Source of the DNA: Dictyobacter kobayashii
GTDB taxonomy: Bacteria > Chloroflexota > Ktedonobacteria > Ktedonobacterales > Ktedonobacteraceae
Assembly: GCF_003967555.1 (NCBI RefSeq)
Contig: NZ_BIFS01000001.1
Span: 5,208,001-5,272,000 of the forward strand
Length of the DNA: 64,000 nt
Reading direction: 5' to 3'
The notes below the pieces were generated by a model. That model did not search any database. It was not told the DNA's origin and saw only the letters and a list, made by a program, of their open reading frames with translations. Positions 8,807-18,765 of the stretch are shown in pieces (position 1 is the first letter of the stretch; every line of letters begins with the position of its first letter). Both the position numbers and the translations under genes were made by a program.

Positions 8807-9895
8807 TTATCCTTTATTCTGTTCGATGATAGCTAATTGGTTTCTGGCTGTCGGTGCAGGCAGAACCGCCTGGACCGTCGTTCCTTGTTGGCCATTGCTG
8901 ATAATGGTCAGCGTACCACCTAACGAGGTCGCTCGCTCGCGCATCCCTAAAATGCCTGTACCCGCCTTCCGGTCCTCTGGCCGGTAGCCATTGCCATCAT
9001 CCTGGATGGTTAGATAGATAGCAGTATGTTTAGGAAATAGGGAGATCAACACATTCTGGGCGTGGGCGTGGCGGGCTACGTTGGTTAAGCTTTCCTGGGC
9101 AATGCGAAAGAGGGCGGTTTCATAGCTGGCGGGAAGCTCCTTGACCATGGGTTCGATCTGCTGCAGATCCAGTTCAACCTGCAGGCGCAGGCGCTGGCTA
9201 CTATCTTCTCCCAGCCAGCGAAACGCGGCCAGCAGGCCCAGATCGTCCAGCACGCTTGGCCGCAACTGTTGGGCCAGCACCCGCACATTTTCCAGTGATA
9301 GCTGTGTCAGATGGGTGAGCTGCAGCAGCTCGCTATCCAGTTGTTTTTTCGCTTGCTCGGTAAGGCCAGCAGCCGCAAGGACCTGAAAATGCTGGTGCAG
9401 GACCTCCGTATGGATCAGCAAGGCGGTTAGATTCTGGCCCGTTTCATCGTGCAGCTCCATACCAATGCGCCGCCGCTCATTCTCCTGTGCTTGTAGAATC
9501 ACGCGTGTTCGTTCGCGCCGGGCCAACTCCAGGCGATCAAGCATGCTATTGAAAGCCTGGGCCAGCTCACCAATCTCCCAGGAGGCGGCCGAGACCCTGG
9601 CTCGTTCCTGCATCTGCCCGGAGCCTACTGCCCTGATCGTCTTGAGCAACTCAAAGAGGGGTCGGAAACTGGCGCGCAAAAGAATAATATTGGCAAATAG
9701 CGTAAAGAGGGCGGCCATCACGATAAAGATGGTGTCGATCAGGTAGTGATGAACCTCAAGTTGATGGCTGGTAACCCAGAGCGCAGCCAGCGCCTCCCCG
9801 ATCAACATTATGCTGTTGACAAGAATGACCTTCTCGAATAGCGAGAGGTGCCAACTTTTAAGCCAGGCAGTTAGAACACGGACAACCTTATTCAC
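8807..9895 (-). CDS. Membrane sensor histidine kinase, NarX/DesK class (HisKA_3)
   Basis: The start is placed at the GTG overlapping the stop of the upstream gene (GTGA), giving 362 residues and translational coupling. Two membrane helices (about 19-41 and 50-74) are joined by only a very short outside loop. A HAMP-like linker follows, then the HisKA_3 dimerisation helix with phospho-acceptor His149 in MELHDETGQNL, and an HATPase domain (FRIAQESLTNVARHAHA, DDGNGY, GTGILGMRERA). With no sizeable sensor loop, the signal may be intramembrane or come from the partner YtkA-like protein. It pairs with the response regulator at 8068-8799. Confidence 0.9.
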   Translation of the reverse strand: MNKVVRVLTAWLKSWHLSLFEKVILVNSIMLIGEALAALWVTSHQLEVHHYLIDTIFIVMAALFTLFANIILLRASFRPLFELLKTIRAVGSGQMQERARVSAASWEIGELAQAFNSMLDRLELARRERTRVILQAQENERRRIGMELHDETGQNLTALLIHTEVLHQHFQVLAAAGLTEQAKKQLDSELLQLTHLTQLSLENVRVLAQQLRPSVLDDLGLLAAFRWLGEDSSQRLRLQVELDLQQIEPMVKELPASYETALFRIAQESLTNVARHAHAQNVLISLFPKHTAIYLTIQDDGNGYRPEDRKAGTGILGMRERATSLGGTLTIISNGQQGTTVQAVLPAPTARNQLAIIEQNKG

Positions 9896-10278
9896 AGTAC
9901 TGTAACCTTTATGGTTCGCTGCTGTGGTGTAAAGCCCTGCGCCTGGGTCTGAATGGTAATTGACCATGGACCAGCCATGTAGAGGTCCATATTGACCTCA
10001 TAGACACCATGTCCATGTGGCACCACATGATTATGTAGCGCCGCCATATCCATATTCGTCATGTGTGCGCTAGGGATAATCTGGGCCTGATCGATTGGTA
10101 GCCCATCCGGATCGGTTAGATGCAACTCCAGCCTGGAAGTCCCCGTTGCCACAAACTGCTTCTGCTCCATCTGAACCTGCAGAAACGCCGGAGCATATGG
10201 TTGATAGAGAAAAGCCAGCACCACCACACTCACACAAGCCATCCCCAGGATGAGCCAGAAAAAAGGTCTGATGCGCAT
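9892..10278 (-). CDS. YtkA/FixH-like membrane-anchored protein
   Basis: The 128-residue protein has one N-terminal membrane helix (about 7-26) and an extracytoplasmic immunoglobulin-like domain of the YtkA/FixH type. It contains a cluster of Met and His: AHMTNMDMAALHNHVVPHGHG. That pattern, and the ending VYEVNMDLYMAGPWSITI, match YtkA-like proteins often found with copper or respiratory genes. It is the first gene of the operon with the kinase, regulator and GH32 genes. The Met/His cluster could bind copper; this is inferred from family and composition, not shown. Confidence 0.72.
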   Translation of the reverse strand: MRIRPFFWLILGMACVSVVVLAFLYQPYAPAFLQVQMEQKQFVATGTSRLELHLTDPDGLPIDQAQIIPSAHMTNMDMAALHNHVVPHGHGVYEVNMDLYMAGPWSITIQTQAQGFTPQQRTIKVTVL

Positions 10279-10365
10279 ATTTCTCCGCTATCTTCTGAGC
10301 TGAATTTCTTCTCTCGACATTGTATTCGGAATCTATATTTCTGACAATACATATTTCTTGCCAGG

Positions 10366-10537
10366 CAGGGCTTTTTACTTTTCCTCTTTAGTGCCTGCGG
10401 CGCCGGGTTGGGAGTGTGGAGTGTGCCTGGTGGACGGCCGCGGCTGTCCACCAGGCACACTCCACACATGAAATTTAGCTCTGCTCCTCTTTGCACGTCG
10501 CCACCGTAGGCGATGTGCAAAGAGGCATGACCCTCAA
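10366..10537. repeat. Palindromic intergenic element, family A copy 2
   Basis: It begins CAGGGCTTTTT and carries the family's GCCTGCGGCGCC segment, then a palindrome at 10414-10467 (22-bp perfect arms, extendable to 27 with one mismatch). A second imperfect hairpin (about 10496-10533) follows. It is related to copies at 3382 and 24653 but has no tandem amplification. The rest of the 10279-10844 gap is AT-rich and holds the promoter region of the gene at 10845. Confidence 0.75.
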
Positions 10538-10844
10538 AAATATTTATTGAACCCATCACAGCATACTCCCAAAAGATAAATAACGTCCATACGGACAAAC
10601 CCCTATTTTAATCCCCTAAGGTCCAGCTAAATAACATAGGCATATTTTAATCTGGTATAGTAGATTAGGAAGGGAATCCCTTCTTGTGCTATAGCACATT
10701 TCACTACTAACTAGACCTAATTCTTGACGCCTATTTTACTCATCTGTAAAATGATAACTAATTGCAGTATGACTAGTTGTCTTTTTACATAATAAAAGAA
10801 GCAATGTATGCCCTTCTTATACTATTTCAATTGAGGAGGCACCT

Positions 10845-12562
10845 GTGCCGGGTGTACGTATTTTGAAGTATCTAAAAAAGAATACTTATGGCGTGGCTGC
10901 CACAGCAATCATTACGTTTGCGGTCGGTTTGCGCGTTATTTTATTAGCTTTGCATTGGCCGCCAACAAATAGTGACGAAGGCATTATGGCAACTATGGCC
11001 TATAATATTGCCTATCATGGCGAGCACCCCACGACCTTTTATGGTCAGGATTATATGGGGGTGATCGAGGCTTACCTGGGCGCCATGTTCTTTCATATTT
11101 TTGGTGGACCCTCCTTGACCGCGTTGCGCTTAGGCGTGGTTCTGATGGTCGGCCTGTTCTTTGTCTGTATGTACTGGTTGACCCGTTTGCTCTTTTCAAA
11201 AAAACTGGCTCTGGTGACTCTGGCCCTGCTGAGTGTGGGCTCAATCCCATATTTGACGCGCCAGACTATTGCGACGGGTGGCTCTTCACAGACCCTGTTG
11301 TTTGGCTCGTTGTCCTTCTTGATTGCTGCATGGCTGGCGCGTTCCTATCGTCGCCATGCCTCGTTTCGTACGCGGCTGGCTCGCCTTCCTCTATATGGAG
11401 CCTTTGGTCTGGTGGCTGGCCTGGGTATGTGGAGCGATATGATTGTACTGCCATTTCTCGCGATGGCAGGGCTCCTCTTACTCGTCTTTTGCTGGCGTGA
11501 ATTGCTGATCTGGGGAGGTTGGCTGCTCGGCGGTATTGGCGTCCTGGTTGGCCTCTTTCCCTCAATCTGGTATGGCATGCACAAAGGCCGGAATCCTTTT
11601 GTGACTCTCTTTAACCTGGTGCATGGTACGGGAAGTATTGATCCGACCGTCACCATCAGTCTCTGGCATAATATCGTCGAGACTGTGCAGGTAACGATTC
11701 CAACCGCGACCGGCTTCCCTTTTTGTCCGGTGATCGAGTATCCTTTCCTGGGCGACAATACTCCTCGTACTTTGCAGTGTGGGATCATCCAGACCGCCTG
11801 GGGGGGTGGCTACCTTCTCCTCATTCTTACGGCCCTTATTTTTACCCTCCTCATTTTGCAGCGCTTCATTCGCAATAAGCAAACCCTTAGCGATGAAGAG
11901 CGTCATAACGTGCTGGTGAGCCGTATCGCGCAACTTTTGATGGTTGGTGCCGCGATCGGCGTGGTGGTAGTTTTTATGCGCAGTACTGGCCCTTCAATCA
12001 GCCGGGATATCACGCTCGCTATCTTATCGGTTTGTTGATTATCTTGCCTGCCTTGCTTGATCCTTTGTGGAGCGCCGCCAGCCAGTTGCATCCTCAGGAG
12101 CTCTGGCGCCGTATCCGTGTCTATAGCAGCCGCTTCATTCTAGCTGCGGTCGCCGCCATTTTAATTACTGGCACCGTTATCGCCTTTAGCGAGGTTCCCA
12201 GGGTGCAGGCCGCCGATCAGCAGCGTAGCGACCTGATTGCGCAGCTGGAAGGTATGGGGATCACCCATTTCTATACTGATTACTGGAGCTGTTATAGCTT
12301 CATTTTTGAAAGTCACGAAAAACTGATTTGTGGTGTTATCAATCACCACCTCAATCCTGATCATAACCGTTATCCGCCATACTACACCATCGTACATAAC
12401 GATAAAAACGCCTCCTGGCTGTGTCCTAAGGACCCCAATCTCACCACGCCCCAGTATGATTGCTTGCCCTGGCTTGAACAAAGAATGGCCAGGCAGCCAC
12501 CTGGCAAATATAAGCGTTACGTGATAGACAACTACGTCCTCTATCGCTATATGGCTAAATAA
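10845..12562 (+). CDS. GT-C membrane glycosyltransferase, frameshifted in this sequence
   Basis: The start is GTG with GAGGAGG seven bases upstream. The protein is polytopic, with an early acidic loop (PPTNSDEGIMATMAYNIAYHGEHP) typical of GT39/GT83-like enzymes that use polyprenyl-phosphate sugars. The frame ends at 12038 with an unnatural tail. Shifting one base near 11990 (at a CCCTT run) restores PGYHARYLIGLLIILPALL, the usual membrane motif of these enzymes, and continues to 12562. The C-terminal domain is soluble and Cys-containing. Full length would be about 572 residues. A single missing T explains the break, so the gene may be intact in the organism. Substrate unknown. Confidence 0.8.
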
Positions 12563-12568
12563 TCAACC

Positions 12569-12604
12569 AGAAGGCTCCCAATCACATAAGACTGGGAGCC
12601 TTCT
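12569..12604. terminator. Hairpin terminator between convergent genes
   Basis: Twelve-base arms AGAAGGCTCCCA and its complement flank a 12-base loop directly after the stop at 12562. The T-rich ends on both strands suit bidirectional termination. Confidence 0.75.
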
Positions 12605-12672
12605 TTATGCCCTGGCAAGTTCTCTCGTTTTACGCTTCTCCTCTCGCTTGCCATTCCCATACGTGACGCCTA

Positions 12673-14325
12673 TTAGCTGCCCGAGGCTACCTGCGGTGTC
12701 GCGGAATCTCGTATCGAGTTGGTGCTTTTGCTGAACAGCCCGTCGAGATAGGAGCGCAGACTGGCCAGGTTCTCGGCTTTGCCGCGATAGGCAATGTGGC
12801 CATCGGGTCGCACTAAGAATAGGGTGCAAGTATCCGCACGGTACAGGTTATGAAGGCTGTGATTCTCCGCTGAGAGCGCGTGCAGATGGATGGGTACATG
12901 ATATTCATTGAGCAGGGTCTGTACTTGCTCTTCCAGACCGGGGAAATCTGTCTGTGATTGTGCTGATCGCTTCCCCTCGAAGAGGAACAGGTGATGATCC
13001 TGGTCTCTTAGCTTTGTAAAGATGCTCTTCCCGGCGTCCGCCCCGCCCTCGAAAAAACCATAGGGAGCGCGGTCGCCAGCCATTGGTTCCCGCTTGCCTG
13101 ATTCAGCTTCCGCGACTGCCGGACTGTTGCGGTAGCTGGTCCAGAGTTGAGAAAAGAGCCAGAAGACGCGTCTCTGGAAAATTGGCAGCGGTGATATGAG
13201 GCGGAAGAGCCGGGGGAGTACAAAAAGCTTGAACCATCGCAAGTCTGATCTGGTCGCGTCAAGGATTTGAAAACCCCAGTCCGAACCTCGCAGGATGGAA
13301 CGGGCAAACGGGATGCGCTCGGCTTCGTAGGAATCGAGTAGCCTGTCATGGGCTTCTCCTTTAACGACGAGCGCCAGCTTCCATGCGAGGTTGAAGGCAT
13401 CTCCGATCCCTGTGTTCATGCCCTGTCCACCAGCGGGACTATGAATGTGAGCGGCGTCCCCCACAAGGAAGACACGCCCGACGCGGAAGCGCTCGGCGAG
13501 GCGTTGATGCGTGCGATAGATCGAAATCCAGCGCGCCTTCAGAATATTGACGCGCAGACCACTTTGAGTATCAACGAGGTGCCGTACATCGTCGAGGGTA
13601 ATCGTGTCCCGGTTAGCCATCTCTGGAGGGAGTGACCCGAACAGGCGGAAGTGCCCCTCGCCGTGCATCGGAATAAACAAGAAGAACCCCTGACGCACCA
13701 TATCCATGCCGCCCTGCCGGGGTCCCGCCTCCCACTCCATGTCCAGGTCCGCCACGAACAGGGTCTGCAAGTAGGTCTGGCCCTCGAAGCCTAACGACAG
13801 GGCATGTCTCACGGGACTGTGCGCCCCGTCCGCGCCCACGATCCACAGCGCCTCAATTGTCTCCTCGCTTCCATCGGCTACGCGAACCCGCGCCCATGCG
13901 CCATCTGGATTTTGGTCTAGCATCAGCAATTCAGTATTCCACTCGACCAGGACTCCGGTTTCGGCAAGGCTCTGGAGCAGGAGATGTTCGGTCTGGTCCT
14001 GCCCATAAATCAGGCCGAAGGGATAAGGCGTGCGCCTGGCTCCGTTGCCATTGAGAAAAGTAAGCTTGCCTGTTCGTCTGCCTTGAGTGAAAAATTGAGC
14101 GGACCGCAACTGCTCGCCCTCTGCAAAAGCCTTGTCTGTCAGGTCAAGCCTGTCCAGCAGTTCCAGAATTTTTGCGTGTACCACGATCGCACGAGTCTCC
14201 TGGGTGGGTCCGGCCTTTTTGTCCAGAATCCTGACCTTCACCCCGCTACGAGTCAACAGATTCGCCATCGTCAAGCCCGTGGGTCCTGCGCCGATCACGA
14301 GCACGTCTGTCTTATTTGCTGTCAT
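12673..14325 (-). CDS. FAD-dependent monooxygenase, aromatic hydroxylase type (PheA/TfdB/MhpA-like)
   Basis: The 550-residue flavoprotein has the N-terminal dinucleotide-binding motif VIGAGPTGLTMANLL, the mid-protein motif IVGADGAHSPVR, and the FAD ribityl motif VGDAAHIHSPAGGQGMNTGI. A C-terminal thioredoxin-like domain includes YRADTCTLFLVRPDGHIAYRG. This is the layout of NAD(P)H-dependent phenol or polyketide hydroxylases. The ATG at 14325 is preceded by AAAGGCAG. It overlaps the end of the TetR gene by 14 bp, so the two are co-transcribed and the TetR protein probably senses the substrate. The natural substrate is not evident; a detoxification or antibiotic-modifying role is possible. Confidence 0.88.
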   Translation of the reverse strand: MTANKTDVLVIGAGPTGLTMANLLTRSGVKVRILDKKAGPTQETRAIVVHAKILELLDRLDLTDKAFAEGEQLRSAQFFTQGRRTGKLTFLNGNGARRTPYPFGLIYGQDQTEHLLLQSLAETGVLVEWNTELLMLDQNPDGAWARVRVADGSEETIEALWIVGADGAHSPVRHALSLGFEGQTYLQTLFVADLDMEWEAGPRQGGMDMVRQGFFLFIPMHGEGHFRLFGSLPPEMANRDTITLDDVRHLVDTQSGLRVNILKARWISIYRTHQRLAERFRVGRVFLVGDAAHIHSPAGGQGMNTGIGDAFNLAWKLALVVKGEAHDRLLDSYEAERIPFARSILRGSDWGFQILDATRSDLRWFKLFVLPRLFRLISPLPIFQRRVFWLFSQLWTSYRNSPAVAEAESGKREPMAGDRAPYGFFEGGADAGKSIFTKLRDQDHHLFLFEGKRSAQSQTDFPGLEEQVQTLLNEYHVPIHLHALSAENHSLHNLYRADTCTLFLVRPDGHIAYRGKAENLASLRSYLDGLFSKSTNSIRDSATPQVASGS

Positions 14326-14988
14326 TGCTTTCTGCCTTTCTGGCGTTCTCATCCGCTGAAATCGCCTTCATATAGAGGTCAACTATCTGCTGAATCTTCT
14401 TTGTATCGGGCGGCTGTGGCTGACTCACTGGCCGTAACAGACCATCGAGCAGTGTGTAGCTGAAAAGCGGACCTAAATACATGCGTGTCATAGCTTCTCT
14501 ATCGCCATGGAGAGCGACTCCGTTCTCCTGTGCGCGCTGGAGCATGTCCCCAATCTCCTGGAGGGCCAATTCGGGAATTGTAGAGCGAAGAACCTCGGTA
14601 AGCTGGGGAAGCGGTGCGAATCGGCGATAATCGTACGCATCAACGCCAGATATTCCGGGCTCATCGTGGCCGCGATAATCCTTTCCGCCAGCGCGACGAG
14701 CGCCTCATGCAGTTCTTGAACAGTGCTCGGGGCTATTCCCCGTATGAAGTCGAGCACGCGTGTCTTTGGCTGCTCAATGGTGAGTCCACGCAGGGCATCG
14801 ACAAAAAGCTCCTCCTTGCTGGGATAATAGGTGTAGAGCGTCCGTTTAGAGACACCTGCCTCGCGGGCGAGGGTATCCGTGCTCACCGCCGCGAAACCCT
14901 CGCGCAAAAAGGCGCGCTGCGCTCCAGTAAGCACCTGCTCACGCTTGACCCGTGCCCGCTCCCCTTCCTTCTCCGATGCTATTTCCAT
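14312..14988 (-). CDS. TetR-family regulator, frameshifted in this sequence
   Basis: The N-terminal domain (residues about 10-60: REQVLTGAQRAFLREGFAAV, TLAREAGVSKRTLYTYYPSKEELF) is a TetR helix-turn-helix. The frame breaks near 14590 where a run of four C appears and five would restore the expected RFPQLTEVLRSTIPELA. The ligand-binding C-terminus continues to 14312. A run-length error would explain this fully. The gene precedes the FAD monooxygenase in one operon, and a perfect operator palindrome lies upstream at 15013-15026. It probably represses itself and the monooxygenase until an aromatic or xenobiotic ligand binds. Confidence 0.85.
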
Positions 14989-15012
14989 CCTCTTCCTCCC
15001 TTTGATAAAACT

Positions 15013-15026
15013 AAACGGTACCGTTT
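15013..15026. promoter_or_regulatory. TetR-type operator palindrome
   Basis: AAACGGTACCGTTT is a perfect 14-bp palindrome located 25 bp upstream of the TetR start at 14988, in the promoter position. This is the usual autoregulatory site of TetR repressors. Confidence 0.65.
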
Positions 15027-15103
15027 TATGAAAAAGAATAGCACCGCATGTGGGGATTGTCAAGGAAGCCCCACATGAAATTCTCGAGCTAAAACACATC
15101 GAA

Positions 15104-15250
15104 AAGAAGGCCTCTGTGTGGACGTGCGCTGGCGCGCCTATCCAAAAGGGTTTATGGGGTTGCCGAATGCGTGCCAGGCACGCATTCGGCAACCCCATAA
15201 ACCCTTTTGAGCGCTGGAAGCGCGAAGCGACAGCAGCCACGGTGGCTGGC
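15104..15250. repeat. Palindromic element, family B, with 65-bp near-perfect palindrome
   Basis: Arms of 32 bp (15144-15175 and 15177-15208) are perfectly complementary with a single-base centre. To the left lies the GGACGTGCGCTGGCGCGCC segment shared with the elements at 28510 and 37272. To the right is the GAGCGCTGGAAGCGCG mini-hairpin. It lies in a gap with no genes. Confidence 0.8.
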
Positions 15251-16019
15251 CCACAAAAAAAATCGAGTCAAAGTGCATAACCCTTTTACACTTCCCGGCG
15301 GTATAAAAGGATATACACTTTAATATTGAACTCAGGGAATAGAGCCGCACCTAAAATTATAAAGACATATATTGATAAAAAAGTAGATAATATCATTTCA
15401 TAGCATAGCAAGAACGCTCAATTTTAGCAAGATCCTGGCAATATATACTGAATAGTCCTATTTTTACCACTACATACTATACGAGTAAGCTGATCTGATG
15501 TATATTGTATACAAGATATTTTCTATAGTCATTAAACTAATAATCTAGTCTTCCTCCTTTTAAGCGGAGGAAGGCGAGATTGCGGAAAATCTAACGGAAC
15601 CAATGATGGTTTTCCAGTTTTTATACCGTAAGCATATTTTTTTCTACATAGTTGTAGGTAATCAATTGTGTGTGTAGAGTGCTTTGTTGCATTAAGTAGT
15701 GACGCGAAGGTTGCGTATTTATTTCTTTTCTGTTTGTTGCTGCTAAAAAGCACCTCTATGCATCATTTACATTACCCCACACATATAGATACTATTTGCT
15801 GTACACAGATCAACCTATTCTAAAGAACCAGCTTTAGCCGCTCATCTGATGAAGGTTTCTGTTGTGATAGCATGATGTCGTTCAATCGTATGAGCGCAGC
15901 GGTCTAACTGGCAGGGTGTTCCTGCCTGCGGATCAATGCGAATGGCTGAGCTAGTGGCAGCGGAGCGAGTGAGCGGCGTTTACGGTTGCATCAAATAGCA
16001 TTTCAAAAGGAAATAGCGT
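15251..16019. other. AT-rich intergenic region, no gene seen
   Basis: About 770 bp upstream of the sensor gene has no credible coding frame. Near 15920-15940 is a small hairpin (GGCAGGGTGTTCCTGCC). The ribosome-binding sequence AAAAGGAAAT sits just before the start at 16020. Confidence 0.5.
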
Positions 16020-17534
16020 ATGGTCTTATCCAAGAATGTATTGTCCCCGCGCAGAAAATTTTCGCTGACCGCCAGGGTGTCGGGCTTGCTCGTTCTTGCC
16101 GTGGTTATCCCTTTGATAATTACGGTTGTGGCCAGTGAGTTCTTCCTGCGCCCGACATTGATTGCCCAGGCAAATGATCAGATGGGGACTGACGCAACAT
16201 CCCATGCTCAGGCCATTGACACGTTGATGATTGCGCGTTTACAGGATCTACAGTACATCTGCCAATATCAAGCTATCCAGAATTATATATCTGGTGATGA
16301 GGCTTACCGCGACCAGGCGCGCCAGGAACTGTCGGTAGGCAATCACCTGGACCCCCACTATGGCAACTGGACATTGTTTGATGCTAGCGGCAACCTGTTG
16401 CTCTCTTATCCTGGTACGTTGGATCGTGGTCAGGATAAAGTTCCAGTGTCTATTTTGAGTAGATTACAGAATCACAATAATTCGTTGATTTCAGATGTAC
16501 ACCTGGATACGCGTACCCAGATGGCTTATGTAGATATGTACACCCTTATTTTATCTAATAGTAGATTGGTGGGCTTTGGCCGGGCAACCTTCTTGTTGAA
16601 TGATATCTGGACTGCGGTCAACAATGAAAACAGCGCGGCCCCGCGTAGCTACGCCATGATCCTGGATGGTAACGGGGTGCGTATCGCCTATACCAATCCT
16701 GATAAGACCCTGACGACCTTGCCCGCTCCACTATTTAAGGCGGTCGCACCCCTCCAGGGTGATATACAGCAGCGTGTCAAGGATGAGAATCTCTATGGCA
16801 ATACGATGAATGCTGTACAGACGATGCCTGATCCACAGTTAGTGAGTTTACAGCAGAACCCGAATTCTGATGCATCATTTAGCTTTACGCCTGCGACTAA
16901 GAGTGAAGAGTATGAGGCTTACCAGGTCAAAACCCATGTCGTGCCCTGGACCTATATTGTGCTGCGCCCGATGAGCACTATTACTTCAGCCGCCGACCAG
17001 CAGAACCTCTATCTGTATGTGATCGCGGCCGTTGTTATGCTGCTTGCTGGATTGGTGGGTATGCTGGTGGGTGGAACTATTACGCGGCCGATCCTTTCTT
17101 CCGTGAGTTCGTTGACGAGCAGTAGTGAGATGTTGAACACCCTGGCCTCGCGCGAACAGGTAACGGCAACCGAGCAAAAATGGATTGTGGAGTCGTCGCA
17201 AACCGCCCTGCAATCGGTGCAGTATTATACAGAAGCTACCAGTGTGGCTGCGCGTAAGCTGGACGAGATTGCTGATGATTTGAAGCGTAACTGGGAACGC
17301 AATGATCCTCAAATGGTGCTCCAACGCTTAAATGATGTACTGGCGGTCGCACAATATATTGAGAAGGTTGCCGTCCACCAGGAGAAGAGCAACCAGAGCC
17401 TGGCAACGGCGATCCGTATCGCGGGTCAGGTAACGGATCAGCTGATTGAGGGCGCGACCTCGGCTAGCGCCGCTTCAGGTCAGTTGCAGGAAGTAATTAA
17501 GCAATTGCGCCAGGTGGTGGGAGATAACAAATGA
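16020..17534 (+). CDS. dCache-type membrane sensor protein without kinase or methyl-accepting domain
   Basis: The 504-residue protein has a membrane helix at about 22-45 and a large extracytoplasmic double-Cache-like domain (about 50-315: AQAIDTLMIARLQDLQYI, WTLFDASGNLLLSYPG, RSYAMILDGNGVRIAYTN). A second helix (about 325-350) leads into a cytoplasmic helical tail (about 355-500) with coiled-coil character but no His-kinase, GGDEF or MCP hairpin signature. Its stop overlaps an ATG of the following binding-protein gene, so the two are an operon. The likely job is sensing a ligand-loaded binding protein and passing the signal to a separate partner through the helical tail. Family is confident, output is unknown. 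Confidence 0.75.
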   Translation: MVLSKNVLSPRRKFSLTARVSGLLVLAVVIPLIITVVASEFFLRPTLIAQANDQMGTDATSHAQAIDTLMIARLQDLQYICQYQAIQNYISGDEAYRDQARQELSVGNHLDPHYGNWTLFDASGNLLLSYPGTLDRGQDKVPVSILSRLQNHNNSLISDVHLDTRTQMAYVDMYTLILSNSRLVGFGRATFLLNDIWTAVNNENSAAPRSYAMILDGNGVRIAYTNPDKTLTTLPAPLFKAVAPLQGDIQQRVKDENLYGNTMNAVQTMPDPQLVSLQQNPNSDASFSFTPATKSEEYEAYQVKTHVVPWTYIVLRPMSTITSAADQQNLYLYVIAAVVMLLAGLVGMLVGGTITRPILSSVSSLTSSSEMLNTLASREQVTATEQKWIVESSQTALQSVQYYTEATSVAARKLDEIADDLKRNWERNDPQMVLQRLNDVLAVAQYIEKVAVHQEKSNQSLATAIRIAGQVTDQLIEGATSASAASGQLQEVIKQLRQVVGDNK

Positions 17535-17548
17535 AGGGAAGTGCAGTC

Positions 17549-18687
17549 ATGAAACGTTCAACTCAACAGATTCGTCTCTGGTATCAATTGGCTGGCGCCC
17601 TTATCCTCTCAAGCTTCTTGCTGAGCTCGTGCGCCTTTGGCGATACCTCGGGAACGAACAATATCCCATCCGGCAATGGGGAAAAGATTGTAATCGGGTC
17701 GGTGTCTTTCTACCGGATAGGACGACCTCTGATCGTTGGGAACACGATGATCATCCTTTGCTGGAGGCCGCCATCACTAAGGCGATTCCGGGTGCTCATG
17801 TTGATTATCACAATGCCAATGGCGATACCGATGCCCAGATGGCCCAGGCTACGACCGGGATGCAGGACGGCGACTGTATCCTGGTGGTGGCCGCGCATGA
17901 TAGTATCGCTGCGGCATCGATTGTGACGCTGGCAAAGGCCCACAATATTCCGGTTATTGCCTATGATCGCCTGCTGCAATCAACGGATGTCAACTATTAT
18001 GTCTCCTTTAACAATATCCAGGTCGGAGCCCTGCAAGCGCAATATATTGCAGACCATTATTTGACGTACAAAAGAGGCGCACAGGTCAACCTGACGATGA
18101 TCAGTGGCTCTCAGACCGATACCAACGCCCTGCTCTTCAGTATTGGCGCCCATACCGTGCTTGATCCTCTGCTGGCCACGCATGAGTTGTCAATCATCAA
18201 TGAGGTCTTTACACCTGATTGGAGTAATCCAACGGCCCAGACTGAGATGGAGTCTGTGCTGGCGGACCAGAAAGATGATGTCCAGATTGCCTATGTGGCG
18301 AATGATGGGATGGCTAATAGCGTTATTGCGGCGTTGGATAGTGCCCGACTTTCAGGGAAGGTGTTGGTGACTGGCCAGGATGCGACCGTTGCCGGGCTGC
18401 GCAATATCTTGCTGGGCAAACAAAACATGACGGTCTATAAGCCGATCGCTAAAGAGGCTCAGTCGGTTGGTGATCTGGTCAAGGCGCTGCACGATGGTAA
18501 AGATGTGAAGGGGTTGACGGGAGGAGCTACGACACCAACCTACAATGGTGGCAATATCCCCTCGATTCTGGATAATCCGATCTCGGTTGATATCCATAAT
18601 ATCAAACAAACGGTTATCAAGGATGGTTTTGTCAGCAAAAAAGACCTCTGTGCTAACCTGCGCCCCGGTACTGGCAATCTTTGCTAA
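17549..18687 (+). CDS. Xylose-type periplasmic binding lipoprotein, frameshifted in this sequence
   Basis: The start at 17549 follows AAGGGA; an ATG at 17531 overlapping the upstream stop is the alternative. A lipoprotein signal (LSSFLLSSCAF, lipobox Cys) is followed by a type 1 periplasmic-binding fold (Peripla_BP_4). The frame breaks near 17700; one base restores VIGVFLPDRTTSDRW. VIAYDRLLQSTDVNYYVSFN and VGALQAQYIADHY match D-xylose-binding XylF. No permease or ATPase is adjacent. With the upstream Cache sensor it probably forms a sugar-sensing rather than a transport pair. Confidence 0.8.
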
Positions 18688-18703
18688 CCGTGCGCGATCT
18701 CTT

Positions 18704-18765
18704 CTGGAACATACAATTTGTGGAGTGCGGCCAGTAGACCGCACTCCACAAATTGTATGTTCCAG
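18704..18765. terminator. Long perfect hairpin after the binding-protein gene
   Basis: Arms of 27 bp (18704-18730 and 18739-18765) with an 8-base loop lie 16 bp after the stop at 18687. The inner part (TGTGGAGTGCGG) resembles the palindromes of family A elements, so it may be both a terminator and a relic of that repeat family. Confidence 0.7.

Noticed and set aside
10230-10598. Leftward frame across family A element 2
   Set aside because: It overlaps the start of the YtkA-like gene and reads through a palindrome, so it is not a gene.
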